A DNA stretch of 64,000 bases. Origin: a virus. Positions 14,273 through 23,345 of the stretch are shown here, piece after piece. The stretch is from positions 1 to 64,000 of the IMG/VR virus record IMGVR_UViG_3300045922_000122; one strand, written 5' to 3'. How positions within the stretch are numbered: the first letter of the stretch is position 1; each line of letters opens with the position of its first letter. The notes under the pieces are model-generated. The model made no database searches and was not told where the DNA came from. It saw nothing but the letters and a program-made list of their open reading frames with translations. A program made the translations under genes and the position numbers.

Positions 14273-14924
14273 TACAAAAAGATTTCAAGAAATAATGAAA
14301 AAATTAGATTTGACACCAAATCAAATCTACTTTTGTATACTTCTATTAGAACAAGATTATAATAGAAAAGTTGAACTATTTAATCATTATGCCGAAAGAC
14401 ATGGCGGATTTAGATATTTAGAAATAGAAGATTTACAGAAAAAAGGGTATATAGAAAATTTTAGCGATACTGATATACCTAAAACAGTAAAAATAACAGT
14501 AACTAGTAAAGGAGAAGTAAAATATGAAACGGTAAAAGATGCAATTATTTTAGAGTTACTAATAGTAACTCCTCATTTTAAAGAACAAATTTATATAGAC
14601 CCAGAAGCTGCTGCTGATGAATTACTTCAAGCTTATCCTACTTGGATTACTATTAAAGATAAAACTGGAAAAAGTCAAAGAGTATCTGTTAAAACAATAC
14701 CAGATAGAGACGAATTTGTACAGTTTTATAATACCATAATTAATGGTGATATTCTAAAGCATAAACTAATAGTAGAAATGGCTACACATCTAAGAAGATT
14801 TGTAGAAAAAAAGCAAGTAATAGCTACTAATATTAGAAAAGCTTTAGAATCTAGATTTTGGGAACAAATAGAAGAATTAATAGAACTAGAAAAGGGTGAT
14901 AAAGACATGATTGATACGATATGA
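14262..14924 (+). CDS. Winged-helix-like replication protein, 220 aa, possible helicase loader
   Basis: The first 90 residues look like a winged helix (LDLTPNQIYFCILLL, IEDLQKKGYIE, IPKTVKITVTSKGE). A helical C-terminal domain follows (LRRFVEKKQVIATNIRKALE). It sits directly before the DnaB-like helicase with an ATGA overlap, where phages often keep a helicase loader or origin-binding protein. This role is inferred from position only. Confidence 0.6.
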   Translation: MIYDTKRFQEIMKKLDLTPNQIYFCILLLEQDYNRKVELFNHYAERHGGFRYLEIEDLQKKGYIENFSDTDIPKTVKITVTSKGEVKYETVKDAIILELLIVTPHFKEQIYIDPEAAADELLQAYPTWITIKDKTGKSQRVSVKTIPDRDEFVQFYNTIINGDILKHKLIVEMATHLRRFVEKKQVIATNIRKALESRFWEQIEELIELEKGDKDMIDTI

Positions 14925-16090
14925 TATATGATAATTTCTTAAAATATGTAGAAGAAGGTAGAAAAGGATTAAATAGAGGAATACCTATGGGATTTTCCAG
15001 ACTAGATAAATTTTTAAGAGGTCTTCAAAAAAAGAAATATTATCTAGTAGGAGGTTCTACAGGAACAGGTAAAACAGCTTTTGTAGATGAAGCTTTTTTA
15101 ATTAATCCTTATAATTGGATTGTTAAAAATAATGCTAAAGAAAAACTTAAAATATTTTATTACAGCTTTGAGATAGATTTAGAATCTAAATTAGCTAAAT
15201 GGGTGTCGTATCAGCTTTTTATAGATGAAAGAATAATAGTAGACCCTGAACATATTCTAGGTATGGATATGACAAGTGAAAATGACATTGAAAATAGATT
15301 AAGTGATGAGCTACTAGAAAAAATAAAAATGTATAAGGACCACTTTGAAAAGCTATTTGAATGTATAGAATTTGAAGATGTTCCTTTACACCCTACAGCT
15401 ATTTTTAATCAAGTTGATAAATATTTTAAGGAAAATGGTAAATTTGTAGAGTATGAAAGAATTGTTGGAGGAGTTCCTAAAAAGATAAAATACTACAAAC
15501 CTAACAATCCAAATGAGTATGTTATTATAATAATAGACCATATAGGATTAGTTAGAACAGAAAGAGCGGCTAAAGGAGAAGGAAATCTTACTAAAAAAGG
15601 AACTATAGATAGACTAAGTGCTTATTTAATAGAGCTTAGAAATAAGTATAAAGCTATTCCTGTTGTAGTTTCTCAATTTAATAGAGAATTAGGTGATGTT
15701 CAAAGACAAAGATTTAAAGAATTAATACCACAATTAGAAGATTATAAAGACTCTGGTAATACTCAAGAAGATGCAAATGTAGTTTTATCTTTATTTAGTC
15801 CTAAAAGATATAATATAGATAGATATTTAGAATACGATTTAAAATCTACTAGACATGATATAGGAGATTACTTTAGAGCTATTTTTATAACTAAAAATAG
15901 AGGCGGTAGAGATAGTGTATCTCTTGCTACTAGATTTTTAGGACATTGCGGTTACTTTGAAGAATTACCTAGACCAGATGAATTTGAATCTAATCCAGAT
16001 TACTATAAAGCCGTACCTGATTTTAGTAAACCTTTTAGTGAAATAATTAAAGAAATACAAAGTAAAACTTATAAAATAAAAAGAAAATGA
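14921..16090 (+). CDS. dnaB: DnaB-like replicative helicase, 389 aa
   Basis: The RecA-type core opens with a short N-terminal segment (RGIPMGFSRLDKFLRG) and GGSTGTGKTAF Walker A (K51). A YYSFE strand follows, then a Walker B strand ending IIIIDHIG (D206), a VVSQFNRE block like the H4 motif, and GNTQEDANVV and ITKNRGGR near the C-terminus (arginine-finger region). There is no N-terminal DnaB collar domain of usual size, so it is a minimal phage form. It would unwind DNA ahead of the fork together with the primase at 18686. Confidence 0.85.
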   Translation: MIYDNFLKYVEEGRKGLNRGIPMGFSRLDKFLRGLQKKKYYLVGGSTGTGKTAFVDEAFLINPYNWIVKNNAKEKLKIFYYSFEIDLESKLAKWVSYQLFIDERIIVDPEHILGMDMTSENDIENRLSDELLEKIKMYKDHFEKLFECIEFEDVPLHPTAIFNQVDKYFKENGKFVEYERIVGGVPKKIKYYKPNNPNEYVIIIIDHIGLVRTERAAKGEGNLTKKGTIDRLSAYLIELRNKYKAIPVVVSQFNRELGDVQRQRFKELIPQLEDYKDSGNTQEDANVVLSLFSPKRYNIDRYLEYDLKSTRHDIGDYFRAIFITKNRGGRDSVSLATRFLGHCGYFEELPRPDEFESNPDYYKAVPDFSKPFSEIIKEIQSKTYKIKRK

Positions 16091-16311
16091 CAAAAACACT
16101 AGTATTAACAAACGAAACAATGCAAGAAATACTTGAAAATTCAAATATTAGATATAAATTACTTGAACAAGAAACGTTAGACCAATTTAAAAATAAAGAA
16201 AGGAGGAGGGTAAAATTATTAAACACTATTAATGGGTTAATGTATTTAGGAGTAGTAGAATTAGACAACAACAAAAAAGTAATAAGTACAAAAACATTTA
16301 ATTCAATTTAA
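16087..16311 (+). CDS. Hypothetical protein, 74 aa
   Basis: No recognised family. A helical, basic segment (about 15-50) is followed by a strand pair (GLMYLGVVELDNNKKVIS). ATGA overlap with the DnaB-like gene places it in the replication operon. Confidence 0.6.
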   Translation: MTKTLVLTNETMQEILENSNIRYKLLEQETLDQFKNKERRRVKLLNTINGLMYLGVVELDNNKKVISTKTFNSI

Positions 16312-16338
16312 AAGTAAAATTAAACTAAAACAAAAAAA

Positions 16339-17031
16339 ATGGGAAAGTACAGAAGTATTATAATTGATACTATTAATCAATTAATGAACGACCAGCATAT
16401 AGCTCTTATGGAAGCTAAAAATAGAGGTGCAACATACGATGAGTGGAGAGACTTTGGTGTAGATTTATTAGACTTGTACAGCTTCATAAAGTCTTTACCT
16501 AACACTGTACCTATTCAAATATTAGGTTATGAGGGTAGTGGTAAGACTGTAGGAGGTAGTTTTCTTAATCCAGATGAAACTTATTGGTTAAATATAGATA
16601 AAAAACCTTTAACTTTTGCTAATGCTAGAAAAATGTATTCAGTAGAAAAGAAAAATTATGCAATTCCTACTGGTTACAAAGAAGTAAAAGATGCTATTAA
16701 AGCAATACATTCAGTTAGTAAAGTACCTTTGATAGTATTTATGCTTGGGCATGTTGAAGATTATAAAGCTAAAGGAGACGTAACTAGACAAAGACTAAAA
16801 GTATTAGGTAAAATGGCTACTAAGTATAATATAGAAGGCGCATTAAGTCATACTTATTATACTCATGTAGACCCAGAATTAAAAAATACAGACCCAAAAA
16901 GGTACTTATTAAGAACTGTAAGTGATAATGATACAGCAAGAAGTCCTATGGGAATGTGGGAAACTGAATTTATACCCAATAATCTACAATTAATCGTGGA
17001 TAAAGTTGTAGCAGATTTTAATGGGGAATAA
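16339..17031 (+). CDS. RecA-fold ATPase (Sak4/AAA_24-like) with swapped segment order
   Basis: The protein has all parts of a Sak4-type recombination ATPase but in unusual order. Residues 1-56 hold the Walker B strand and following helix (YRSIIIDTINQL, D10; DEWRDFG). Residues 57-128 hold the strand and Walker A loop (PIQILGYEGSGKT, K69) and the next two elements. Residues 129-230 hold the strand after Walker B (PLIVFMLGHVEDYK) and the C-terminal part. In the normal family Walker A comes before Walker B. Both internal joints start with the same six bases GTACCT (16507 and 16723). The likely role is loading or aiding strand annealing in recombination. Whether it is active in this form is unknown. 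Confidence 0.7.
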   Translation: MGKYRSIIIDTINQLMNDQHIALMEAKNRGATYDEWRDFGVDLLDLYSFIKSLPNTVPIQILGYEGSGKTVGGSFLNPDETYWLNIDKKPLTFANARKMYSVEKKNYAIPTGYKEVKDAIKAIHSVSKVPLIVFMLGHVEDYKAKGDVTRQRLKVLGKMATKYNIEGALSHTYYTHVDPELKNTDPKRYLLRTVSDNDTARSPMGMWETEFIPNNLQLIVDKVVADFNGE

Positions 17032-17099
17032 ATTTTATTTCAAAAAACTGTTTCAAAAATAAAGGTGATAAAAAAATATTGAAAAAAGTAAAAAAACTA

Positions 17100-17130
17100 T
17101 TGCTTTTTATCAATATAAGTTGTATATTTG
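17100..17130 (+). promoter_or_regulatory. Bacteroidetes-type promoter before the 170-aa gene
   Basis: TTG at 17100-17102 and TATATTTG at 17123-17130, 20 nt apart, match the Bacteroidetes -33/-7 consensus. The spacing equals that of the promoter at 6095. It starts a separate, probably strong, transcript that ends at 17749. Confidence 0.65.
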
Positions 17131-17183
17131 TATCACTTTAAATTCAAAATTTAAAAAAGTTTAACAATTAAAATATAAAAAAC

Positions 17184-17696
17184 ATGGATTTTTCAAACAT
17201 TCAAATCTTATCAAAAGGCGTTACACGCAAATCAACAGCAGGTATTAGTAGAGAAGCTAACTTTGATGTACGTTACACTTCTTACACTAAAGAAACAAAA
17301 AATGGTACAGAAAAAGTTAGACACTTTGTATTTACAAAAAAAGCTATGCAAAAAACTGGATTAGAAAGTCCAGAATTAGCAGCTTCTCCATTTTATGATG
17401 GTCAAAATGGTGTTGCAGGTATTGTAGTATTAGGTGCAGAACAAGGAGAATTTTTCACAACAAGTAAACGTTCTCCTAATGGTAGAAAATCAAAAGTAGT
17501 TACTGTACCTAATTTAGCTAATGCTTTAGCACAAACTGGTGCTTTAAATTTAGAATTTGAAGGTAGCCAACATTTTGATTTAAATAGAATCGGAGAAACT
17601 AATGGTATGGTAATCTTCTCTTTAACAAAATCAACTACAGTTGAAGATAAACCTTATGTTAAAGATGAAGTAGAAGAAGAAGAAACTTCATGGTAA
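17184..17696 (+). CDS. Probable abundant nucleic-acid-binding early protein, 170 aa
   Basis: No certain family. The protein is predicted beta-rich with basic patches (KGVTRKSTAG, TSKRSPNGRKSK) and a very acidic tail ending DEVEEEETSW. Beta-rich body plus acidic tail is the usual plan of phage ssDNA-binding proteins, so this is a candidate. It has its own promoter and terminator and uses more CGT/CGC codons than its neighbours, both signs of strong expression. Confidence 0.55.
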   Translation: MDFSNIQILSKGVTRKSTAGISREANFDVRYTSYTKETKNGTEKVRHFVFTKKAMQKTGLESPELAASPFYDGQNGVAGIVVLGAEQGEFFTTSKRSPNGRKSKVVTVPNLANALAQTGALNLEFEGSQHFDLNRIGETNGMVIFSLTKSTTVEDKPYVKDEVEEEETSW

Positions 17697-17718
17697 GGTC
17701 TAATTTAGTTAGTTAATT

Positions 17719-17748
17719 AAAAAAGGGGGCAAATAACCCCCTTTTTTT
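17719..17748 (+). terminator. Intrinsic terminator
   Basis: AAAAAAGGGGG (17719-17729) pairs with CCCCCTTTTTT (17737-17747) around a 7-nt loop. A long T-run is included. Confidence 0.9.
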
Positions 17749-17785
17749 ATCTATGTAAAACAATTTAAATCAAATAATAATAATA

Positions 17786-18628
17786 ATGAAAGGTAACGAT
17801 TCAAAAGAAAAAGTATTAAATAGCGTAACTCGTTATATGGGGTTAGCTAATTTATCTATTGTAGCAATAAATCCAACTGCTGCTGAAATTCAAAAGATTT
17901 TAGGATTAGAGGAATTACCAAAAGAACCTAAATATACAGAAATAGAATTACCAGATGAAAATTCTGAAGATGGTAAAAGATTAGTTAATAAAGTAAGACT
18001 AATATTAAGAGGTAAAAATCTTGTAATGAATGAAGGTGTTGACGGTAAGACTACTTTTACAGAAGAAGTTATTACTGCCACACATGATGTTTTTGTAAGT
18101 AATAAACTTGTATTTTCAAAAACAGGTAAACCTAAAATTTTAAATGGTATAGGTATAGATACTTGGCAAGATATAGAGTCTTTAAAATCAAATCCTAATA
18201 TGGATTGGTTTACAAAGTATGAACCTTTACATCAAGCTATGGAAGGTGAAGTAGAGCTATTACAGATATTTAGAGAGTTTTTAAATCTAGGAAGTAAAGA
18301 TGAATGTAGATTTGATAACTATGAAAATATAGCAAAAGGTGATGTTAGTGAATTAAAAAGATATATTTCTAAATGGCCTAACAATGCTCTTACAGTATTA
18401 CTTGGTGTAAAAGTTGTAGACGATAAAGAATATCAAGTTGTTTACAATAAATGCTTTAGTAGACCTTCTTATAAATCTGCTTCAGATAAATTTATTAAAG
18501 CTTTATCTGAAGAATATGGAGAATTTAAAGCTATATATAGTCCAGACTTAAAATTAAGAGTATATACAAAAAGTCTAGAAGTTCCAGATACAGAATCAAA
18601 TTCAACAAGTACTTCTTCTTGGGTTTAA
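17786..18628 (+). CDS. Hypothetical replication protein, 280 aa, possible ssDNA-binding
   Basis: I cannot name the family. The protein has a strand-rich N-terminal half (about 60-125: VRLILRGKNLVMNE, HDVFVSNKLVFSKTG) and a helical middle, with a polar low-complexity tail (SNSTSTSSWV) that may be a protein-interaction tip as in gp32/SSB-type proteins. It lies between the 170-aa protein and the primase. Its first codons (ATGAAAGGTAA) almost repeat those of the primase gene. Confidence 0.6.
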   Translation: MKGNDSKEKVLNSVTRYMGLANLSIVAINPTAAEIQKILGLEELPKEPKYTEIELPDENSEDGKRLVNKVRLILRGKNLVMNEGVDGKTTFTEEVITATHDVFVSNKLVFSKTGKPKILNGIGIDTWQDIESLKSNPNMDWFTKYEPLHQAMEGEVELLQIFREFLNLGSKDECRFDNYENIAKGDVSELKRYISKWPNNALTVLLGVKVVDDKEYQVVYNKCFSRPSYKSASDKFIKALSEEYGEFKAIYSPDLKLRVYTKSLEVPDTESNSTSTSSWV

Positions 18629-18645
18629 CAGTAATTAAAATTAAT

Positions 18646-18678
18646 AAAAGGCACTAGCTAATAACTAGTGCCTTTTTT
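18646..18678 (+). terminator. Intrinsic terminator before the primase gene
   Basis: AAAAGGCACTAG (18646-18657) pairs with CTAGTGCCTTTT (18665-18676) around a 7-nt loop, followed by TT. Confidence 0.85.
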
Positions 18679-18685
18679 AATAATA

Positions 18686-19738
18686 ATGAAAGGTAAAGAT
18701 AGTAAAATTTCTAAAGAATTTATATTAGAATCTATTTCTAATGATGCTCTTACTTCTCAAATAGCTATATTTGAGAAATATTTAGGTATAAGTGGTATAT
18801 ATAAAATAATAAAAGAAAAAGAAATGATTGTAAATCCTCTTAGAAAGGATGATTTTCCAACTTGTACCTTTAAAGTTTATTATAATAATGATATTCCAAA
18901 GTTATGGTTTAGAGATTGGGCAGAAAGTAAAGGAATGGATTGTATAGATTTAGTAAAAAGATTAGCTAATTGTGATTATAACTCGGCTTTGGAACTCATC
19001 GCCTACCATTTTTCTCTTTTATCGGCAGAAAGACAAGCAACTCTAAAGTATGTAATGAATCCTAAGCAAATACTAGAATTAAATAAATCAACAAGTAAAA
19101 TGACACAACTAAGAATAAAATCTATAGGTTGGAGTAAAGAACATATAAACTATTGGAAACAGTATGAACTAGATGAAGAAGATGTAGTTTATGATACTGT
19201 ACCTATTAAAGCGTATTGGTATAATGGTATTAAGTTTAATATTAATAAAATAGCATTTGCTTATACTTTTGGTAACTATAATTACAAAATATACATACCT
19301 TTTGCCGATAGAAAGAAAAAAGAGCTGAAATTTATACATAATAGAGCTGATATAATTCAAGGAGAAAACCAACTAAAATACGATAAAAGAACATTAATAA
19401 TAACATCTTCTAATAAAGACGTTAAAGTTTTAAGAAAACAGGCTAGAGTTAATAATTTTGATTATGAAGTAGTTGCTCCTATGTCAGAAACTACTCCAAT
19501 AAGTAAAGAAAAAATGGATTTTTATAAATCAAAGTATGAATATATATTACTTTACTATAATAATGATGAAAGAGGAATTATTAATTCTACTGAACATTCT
19601 AAAAGATATGATATTCCTTATATAGTTAATCCTAAAGGTACTCCTAAAGACCCTAGTGATTTTGTAAAAGAATTAGGAAGTGAAAGACTAACTATGTTTT
19701 TAAGAGAACAATTATTTAAAAATATTCCACCTTTTTAA
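18686..19738 (+). CDS. dnaG: DnaG-like primase, 350 aa
   Basis: The N-terminal 120 residues resemble the primer-synthesis entry of DnaG (NPLRKDDFPTCTFKVYY, LWFRDWAESKGMDCIDLV), but the usual four zinc-binding cysteines are not there. The C-terminal third has a Toprim-like order: LIITSSNKDVKVLRK, then YILLYYNNDERG and a PKDPSDF end. It makes primers for the family A polymerase and works beside the DnaB-like helicase. The ATG at 18686 is chosen because an upstream start at 18668 lies inside the terminator. Confidence 0.8.
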   Translation: MKGKDSKISKEFILESISNDALTSQIAIFEKYLGISGIYKIIKEKEMIVNPLRKDDFPTCTFKVYYNNDIPKLWFRDWAESKGMDCIDLVKRLANCDYNSALELIAYHFSLLSAERQATLKYVMNPKQILELNKSTSKMTQLRIKSIGWSKEHINYWKQYELDEEDVVYDTVPIKAYWYNGIKFNINKIAFAYTFGNYNYKIYIPFADRKKKELKFIHNRADIIQGENQLKYDKRTLIITSSNKDVKVLRKQARVNNFDYEVVAPMSETTPISKEKMDFYKSKYEYILLYYNNDERGIINSTEHSKRYDIPYIVNPKGTPKDPSDFVKELGSERLTMFLREQLFKNIPPF

Positions 19739-19748
19739 GTATAAATAA

Positions 19749-20414
19749 ATGAAAGAGATAAAGATAGTAATACCTAATTTTGCAAGAGAAATTAAAGTAA
19801 GTAATAATAGAAGGGCTTCTTATTATAAAGAAGGTGAAAAAATACCTAAAAAGTACCAAAATAAATTTTATACTTTTTTACCATATAAAGGTAAAATGAT
19901 ACTTTTTGATAATAAAACTAAATGTCCTGTTATAAAAAATCCAAATACAGCAGGTACTCCTAAGTTTACTACAATTGCCGGTAATGATTTATGGAATACT
20001 CATAGAGTAGGTAACTATATAGAAAAAATAAAATTGAGTTTGCAAATATATTTTTGGGATGTAATAAAACATTTTAAATTAGAAAATTTAAATATAGAAA
20101 GTTATCTACCTATGAGAATTACTTTTGATTTTTATACATATAAAGAAACTCAAGATTTAGATAATCTAGCATTATTTTATCAAAAATCTTTTGCAGATGC
20201 TATTCAAGATAAAGTTTATCCAGAAGAAAAAAGATGGATAAAAAAAGATGATGTAAAAACTATAAAAAGTTATGTTATAAATCATCATGATGTAGAATCA
20301 AAAGAAAAAGAACAATTAATAATAACTATAACCAAAGTAGAAAATTGTAATGTTATAGATTATACAACAAATGTTTTACAATTAAATACAGATGAAATAA
20401 ATGGAAGAGATTAA
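19749..20414 (+). CDS. RusA-like Holliday junction resolvase, 221 aa
   Basis: The key block is QDLDNLALFYQKSFADAIQ (D136, D138, D150), followed by KKDDVKTIKSY (D167, D168), the order of acidic residues seen in RusA family nucleases, which cut four-way junctions. The N-terminal 80 residues are extra and strand-rich. The location between primase and RecB-type nuclease fits recombination-dependent replication. The end overlaps the next gene by 14 bases. Confidence 0.75.
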   Translation: MKEIKIVIPNFAREIKVSNNRRASYYKEGEKIPKKYQNKFYTFLPYKGKMILFDNKTKCPVIKNPNTAGTPKFTTIAGNDLWNTHRVGNYIEKIKLSLQIYFWDVIKHFKLENLNIESYLPMRITFDFYTYKETQDLDNLALFYQKSFADAIQDKVYPEEKRWIKKDDVKTIKSYVINHHDVESKEKEQLIITITKVENCNVIDYTTNVLQLNTDEINGRD

Positions 20415-21459
20415 AGAAATTTTTAAATCAGACCTTACTTATGAAACAGTAGGTATGTCTATTAATCCAAATGAATGGGTTTTTAGCAATAGTGCTTTAA
20501 ATTGTATAGACCCTGATACTGGAGGTCATCCTAAAAAACTTTATAAATTTTTTACAAGTCCTCAAGAAACTGAAGATACAAGTAAATCTTTAGTTACAGG
20601 AACTTTGCTTCATAAATATATGCAAAATCCAGATGAATTTGCTGTAAGTGAAATTCAAAAACCATCTGATAAACTATCTATAGCTGCTGATAATATGATA
20701 AAAGAATTATCAAGTTTAGAAAGTATAGAATCTATAGAAATGAATGAATTATTATTAGCTAATATTAGAGAAGTAGGATGGAATAAAAACTGGAAAGATG
20801 AAGCTATAATTAAAAATACAAAAGATATTGTAATTCCTTATGTTTTAGAAAGTTTGAGAAATAAAGGTAAATTTATATTAACTTCTCAACAACAAAAAAC
20901 TTTAGAAGGTTGTATAAAAAGCATACAAGAAAATTACACTATCCAATCTTTAGTATTTAGTAATAATGAAAGTACATTATCTTTTACAGAAGCACCTGTT
21001 TATAGTAATTATGTTTTAGAAGATTATATATTTAAAATTAAAGGTAAGATAGACAAAATACAAATAGACTACAAAGCTAAAATAATAAACATATTTGATT
21101 ACAAAACTACAAACAGTACAATACATAAATTTTACTATAGTTTTTTATCTTATAAATACTATAGACAAATGTACTTTTATAAAGAACTTATCCAAAGTAA
21201 ATTTCCAGACTATAAAATAAATATATATTTAATAGTAGTAGAAACTTCTAATTTATTTTGTTCTACTGTAATTAGAATTACTGATTATTGGTTAGATATA
21301 GGAAGTAAAAATACTAAAGATTTATTTTATAGAATTTTAGGTCATATTAAAAATAATAATTTTAATATAACTATGGAAGAAATATTAAACTTTGGATTAG
21401 TAATATTGCCAGAAAACTATGAACCAAGTCCTATATCAAAAATGATGATTTTAATATGA
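20401..21459 (+). CDS. PD-(D/E)XK exonuclease (RecB/Cas4-like), 352 aa
   Basis: The catalytic core is seen as a GKIDKIQ strand with D218, then IFDYKTT with D233-Y-K235, then a helix with RQMYFYKEL (QxxxY). The N-terminus has a TGTLLHKYM helix typical of RecB-like phage nucleases. It probably degrades or trims DNA for recombination and processing of concatemers. It ends in ATGA with the polymerase gene, so both are co-translated. Confidence 0.8.
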   Translation: MEEIKEIFKSDLTYETVGMSINPNEWVFSNSALNCIDPDTGGHPKKLYKFFTSPQETEDTSKSLVTGTLLHKYMQNPDEFAVSEIQKPSDKLSIAADNMIKELSSLESIESIEMNELLLANIREVGWNKNWKDEAIIKNTKDIVIPYVLESLRNKGKFILTSQQQKTLEGCIKSIQENYTIQSLVFSNNESTLSFTEAPVYSNYVLEDYIFKIKGKIDKIQIDYKAKIINIFDYKTTNSTIHKFYYSFLSYKYYRQMYFYKELIQSKFPDYKINIYLIVVETSNLFCSTVIRITDYWLDIGSKNTKDLFYRILGHIKNNNFNITMEEILNFGLVILPENYEPSPISKMMILI

Positions 21460-23333
21460 GTAGATATGTAGTAGATTACAAAGGATTGATAGAACCTGAA
21501 CATTTTCAATCTTGTAGTTTAAAAGAAGCTATAGATTATTTATCTAATTTAGATGAAATACAAGTAGATAGTGAAACTGAAGGGTTTGACCCTTATACTA
21601 AAAATCCAATATGCTATCAATTAGGAGATAAAACTGGTGAAAACCAGTTTTTATTTCCTTATAGTAAAGAAAACATGTCTGCTTTAAAACCAATATTAGA
21701 AAATAATAATAAAACATTTATATTTCAAAATTCACAATTTGATTTAAGATTTTTAAGAAGAGATAATATTATAGTTACAAATATATTTGATGTATTTTTA
21801 GCAGAATGTTTATTAACTACAAGTGTTCCAGAAAAAGAAAGACAATTAGGATTAGACTACTTAGTATTTAAATATACAGGAAACACATTAAATAAATCAG
21901 TAAGAGGAGTTATACATAGAGAAAATCTAAGTTCAAGAGTTATAGTTTATGCTTGTGAAGACGTTAAATATATGTCTCAAGTAAAAGCTAAACAAATAGA
22001 AAAACTTAAAGAACTAGATTTAATGAATGTAATGGATTTAGAAAATAAAGCTGCAATAGCTTTTTCTGCAATGTGTTATAATGGAATTAAATTAAATCAA
22101 AGTAAATGGAAGGAGGTTTCAATTAATGTAGAAAAAGATTTAAAGAAACAAATAGAAATTCTAGATAACATAGTTATTAAAGAGAAGAAGCTTATAAAAT
22201 ATTGTAGTAGATTTACTCAATCTAAGCTTTTTGATGGATTCAACGAAAGAGTAGTAAAAATTAATTGGGCTAGTGATTTACAAAAAAAGAAAGTTCTTAT
22301 AAGTTTATTCGGTGATAGTATTGAAGATAGTTCTGATAGAACTTTACAAAAGTATAAGAAAAAACACAAATTAGTAGGTGAACTTATAAAGTTTAACAAA
22401 CTTTCAAAATTACAAAGTTCTTTTGGAAATGAATTTTTAAAACATATAAATCCAGTTACTAATAGGATACATCCAGAAGTATGGCAAATACTAAGTACAG
22501 GTAGAATATCTGTAAGCAATCCAAATTTAAATCAAATTCCTGCTAAAGGAGAAATAGGAAACATAATCAGAAGTTGTTTTATACCTGAAGAAGGTAATGT
22601 TATTGTAGGTGGAGATTATTCAGGTATGGAATTAAGGATAATAGCTGAATTTAGTGATGACCCTGTATGGGTTAATGCTTTTATAGAAGGTAAAGACTTA
22701 CATTCTTTATTATGCTCTATGACATTTGGTATTCCAGAAACAGATGTTAAAAAACCATTTCCTTTAAAACCAGAAATGACTTATAGAGATGTACAAAAAA
22801 CTATTAACTTTGGATTAGCTTATGGAATGTCAGAATTTAAACTTGCAGATACTATAGATATATCTACTAAAGATGCTAAATCTATTATTGATAAGTTTTT
22901 TAGCCAAGTTCCTAAAGTAAAAAAGTTACTAGATACTTTTGGTAATTTAGCTAAAACTTATGGTAGAATAAGAACAGCTCCTCCATTTAGAAGAATTAGA
23001 GAATTTGAAAACTGGCAATTAGCTGTAGAAACTCAAGATTTTAAAAGGCTTGGAGAAATAGAAAGAGCTGGTAAAAATTCTCCTATTCAAGGTACAAACT
23101 CAGATATTATAAAATTAGCAATGCACTTATTACAAACAGAAATAGATAGAGATAAGTTACCTATTAAGATTATTCTATCTGTATATGATGAAATAAGATG
23201 CGAAGCTCATAAATCTATAGCTGAATATTGGAAAGATAGAATGAATACTGTTATGCTAGAATCAGCTAAAACTGTAATAAAAAAAGTTCCTATAGTTGTA
23301 GATTGTAAAATTACTGATTGTTGGATTAAATAA
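21456..23333 (+). CDS. polA: Family A DNA polymerase with 3'-5' exonuclease, 625 aa
   Basis: The exonuclease domain has DSETEGFDPY (D38, E40), FQNSQFDLRF (D96) and CEDVKYM (D169). The polymerase domain has GRISVSNPNLNQIP (motif before A), GGDYSGMELR (motif A, D387), a QKTINFGLAYG O-helix (motif B) and SVYDEIRCE (motif C, D578). All catalytic residues are present. The length is short for PolA because there is no 5' nuclease domain. It is the phage replicase, in a chain with primase, resolvase and nuclease. Confidence 0.95.
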   Translation: MSRYVVDYKGLIEPEHFQSCSLKEAIDYLSNLDEIQVDSETEGFDPYTKNPICYQLGDKTGENQFLFPYSKENMSALKPILENNNKTFIFQNSQFDLRFLRRDNIIVTNIFDVFLAECLLTTSVPEKERQLGLDYLVFKYTGNTLNKSVRGVIHRENLSSRVIVYACEDVKYMSQVKAKQIEKLKELDLMNVMDLENKAAIAFSAMCYNGIKLNQSKWKEVSINVEKDLKKQIEILDNIVIKEKKLIKYCSRFTQSKLFDGFNERVVKINWASDLQKKKVLISLFGDSIEDSSDRTLQKYKKKHKLVGELIKFNKLSKLQSSFGNEFLKHINPVTNRIHPEVWQILSTGRISVSNPNLNQIPAKGEIGNIIRSCFIPEEGNVIVGGDYSGMELRIIAEFSDDPVWVNAFIEGKDLHSLLCSMTFGIPETDVKKPFPLKPEMTYRDVQKTINFGLAYGMSEFKLADTIDISTKDAKSIIDKFFSQVPKVKKLLDTFGNLAKTYGRIRTAPPFRRIREFENWQLAVETQDFKRLGEIERAGKNSPIQGTNSDIIKLAMHLLQTEIDRDKLPIKIILSVYDEIRCEAHKSIAEYWKDRMNTVMLESAKTVIKKVPIVVDCKITDCWIK

Positions 23334-23345
23334 AATCTAAAGAAT

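Noticed and set aside
18668-18685. Upstream start of the primase gene
   Set aside because: It lies inside the terminator stem 18646-18678 and adds an unusual MPFLII peptide. The next ATG repeats the start context of the gene at 17786.
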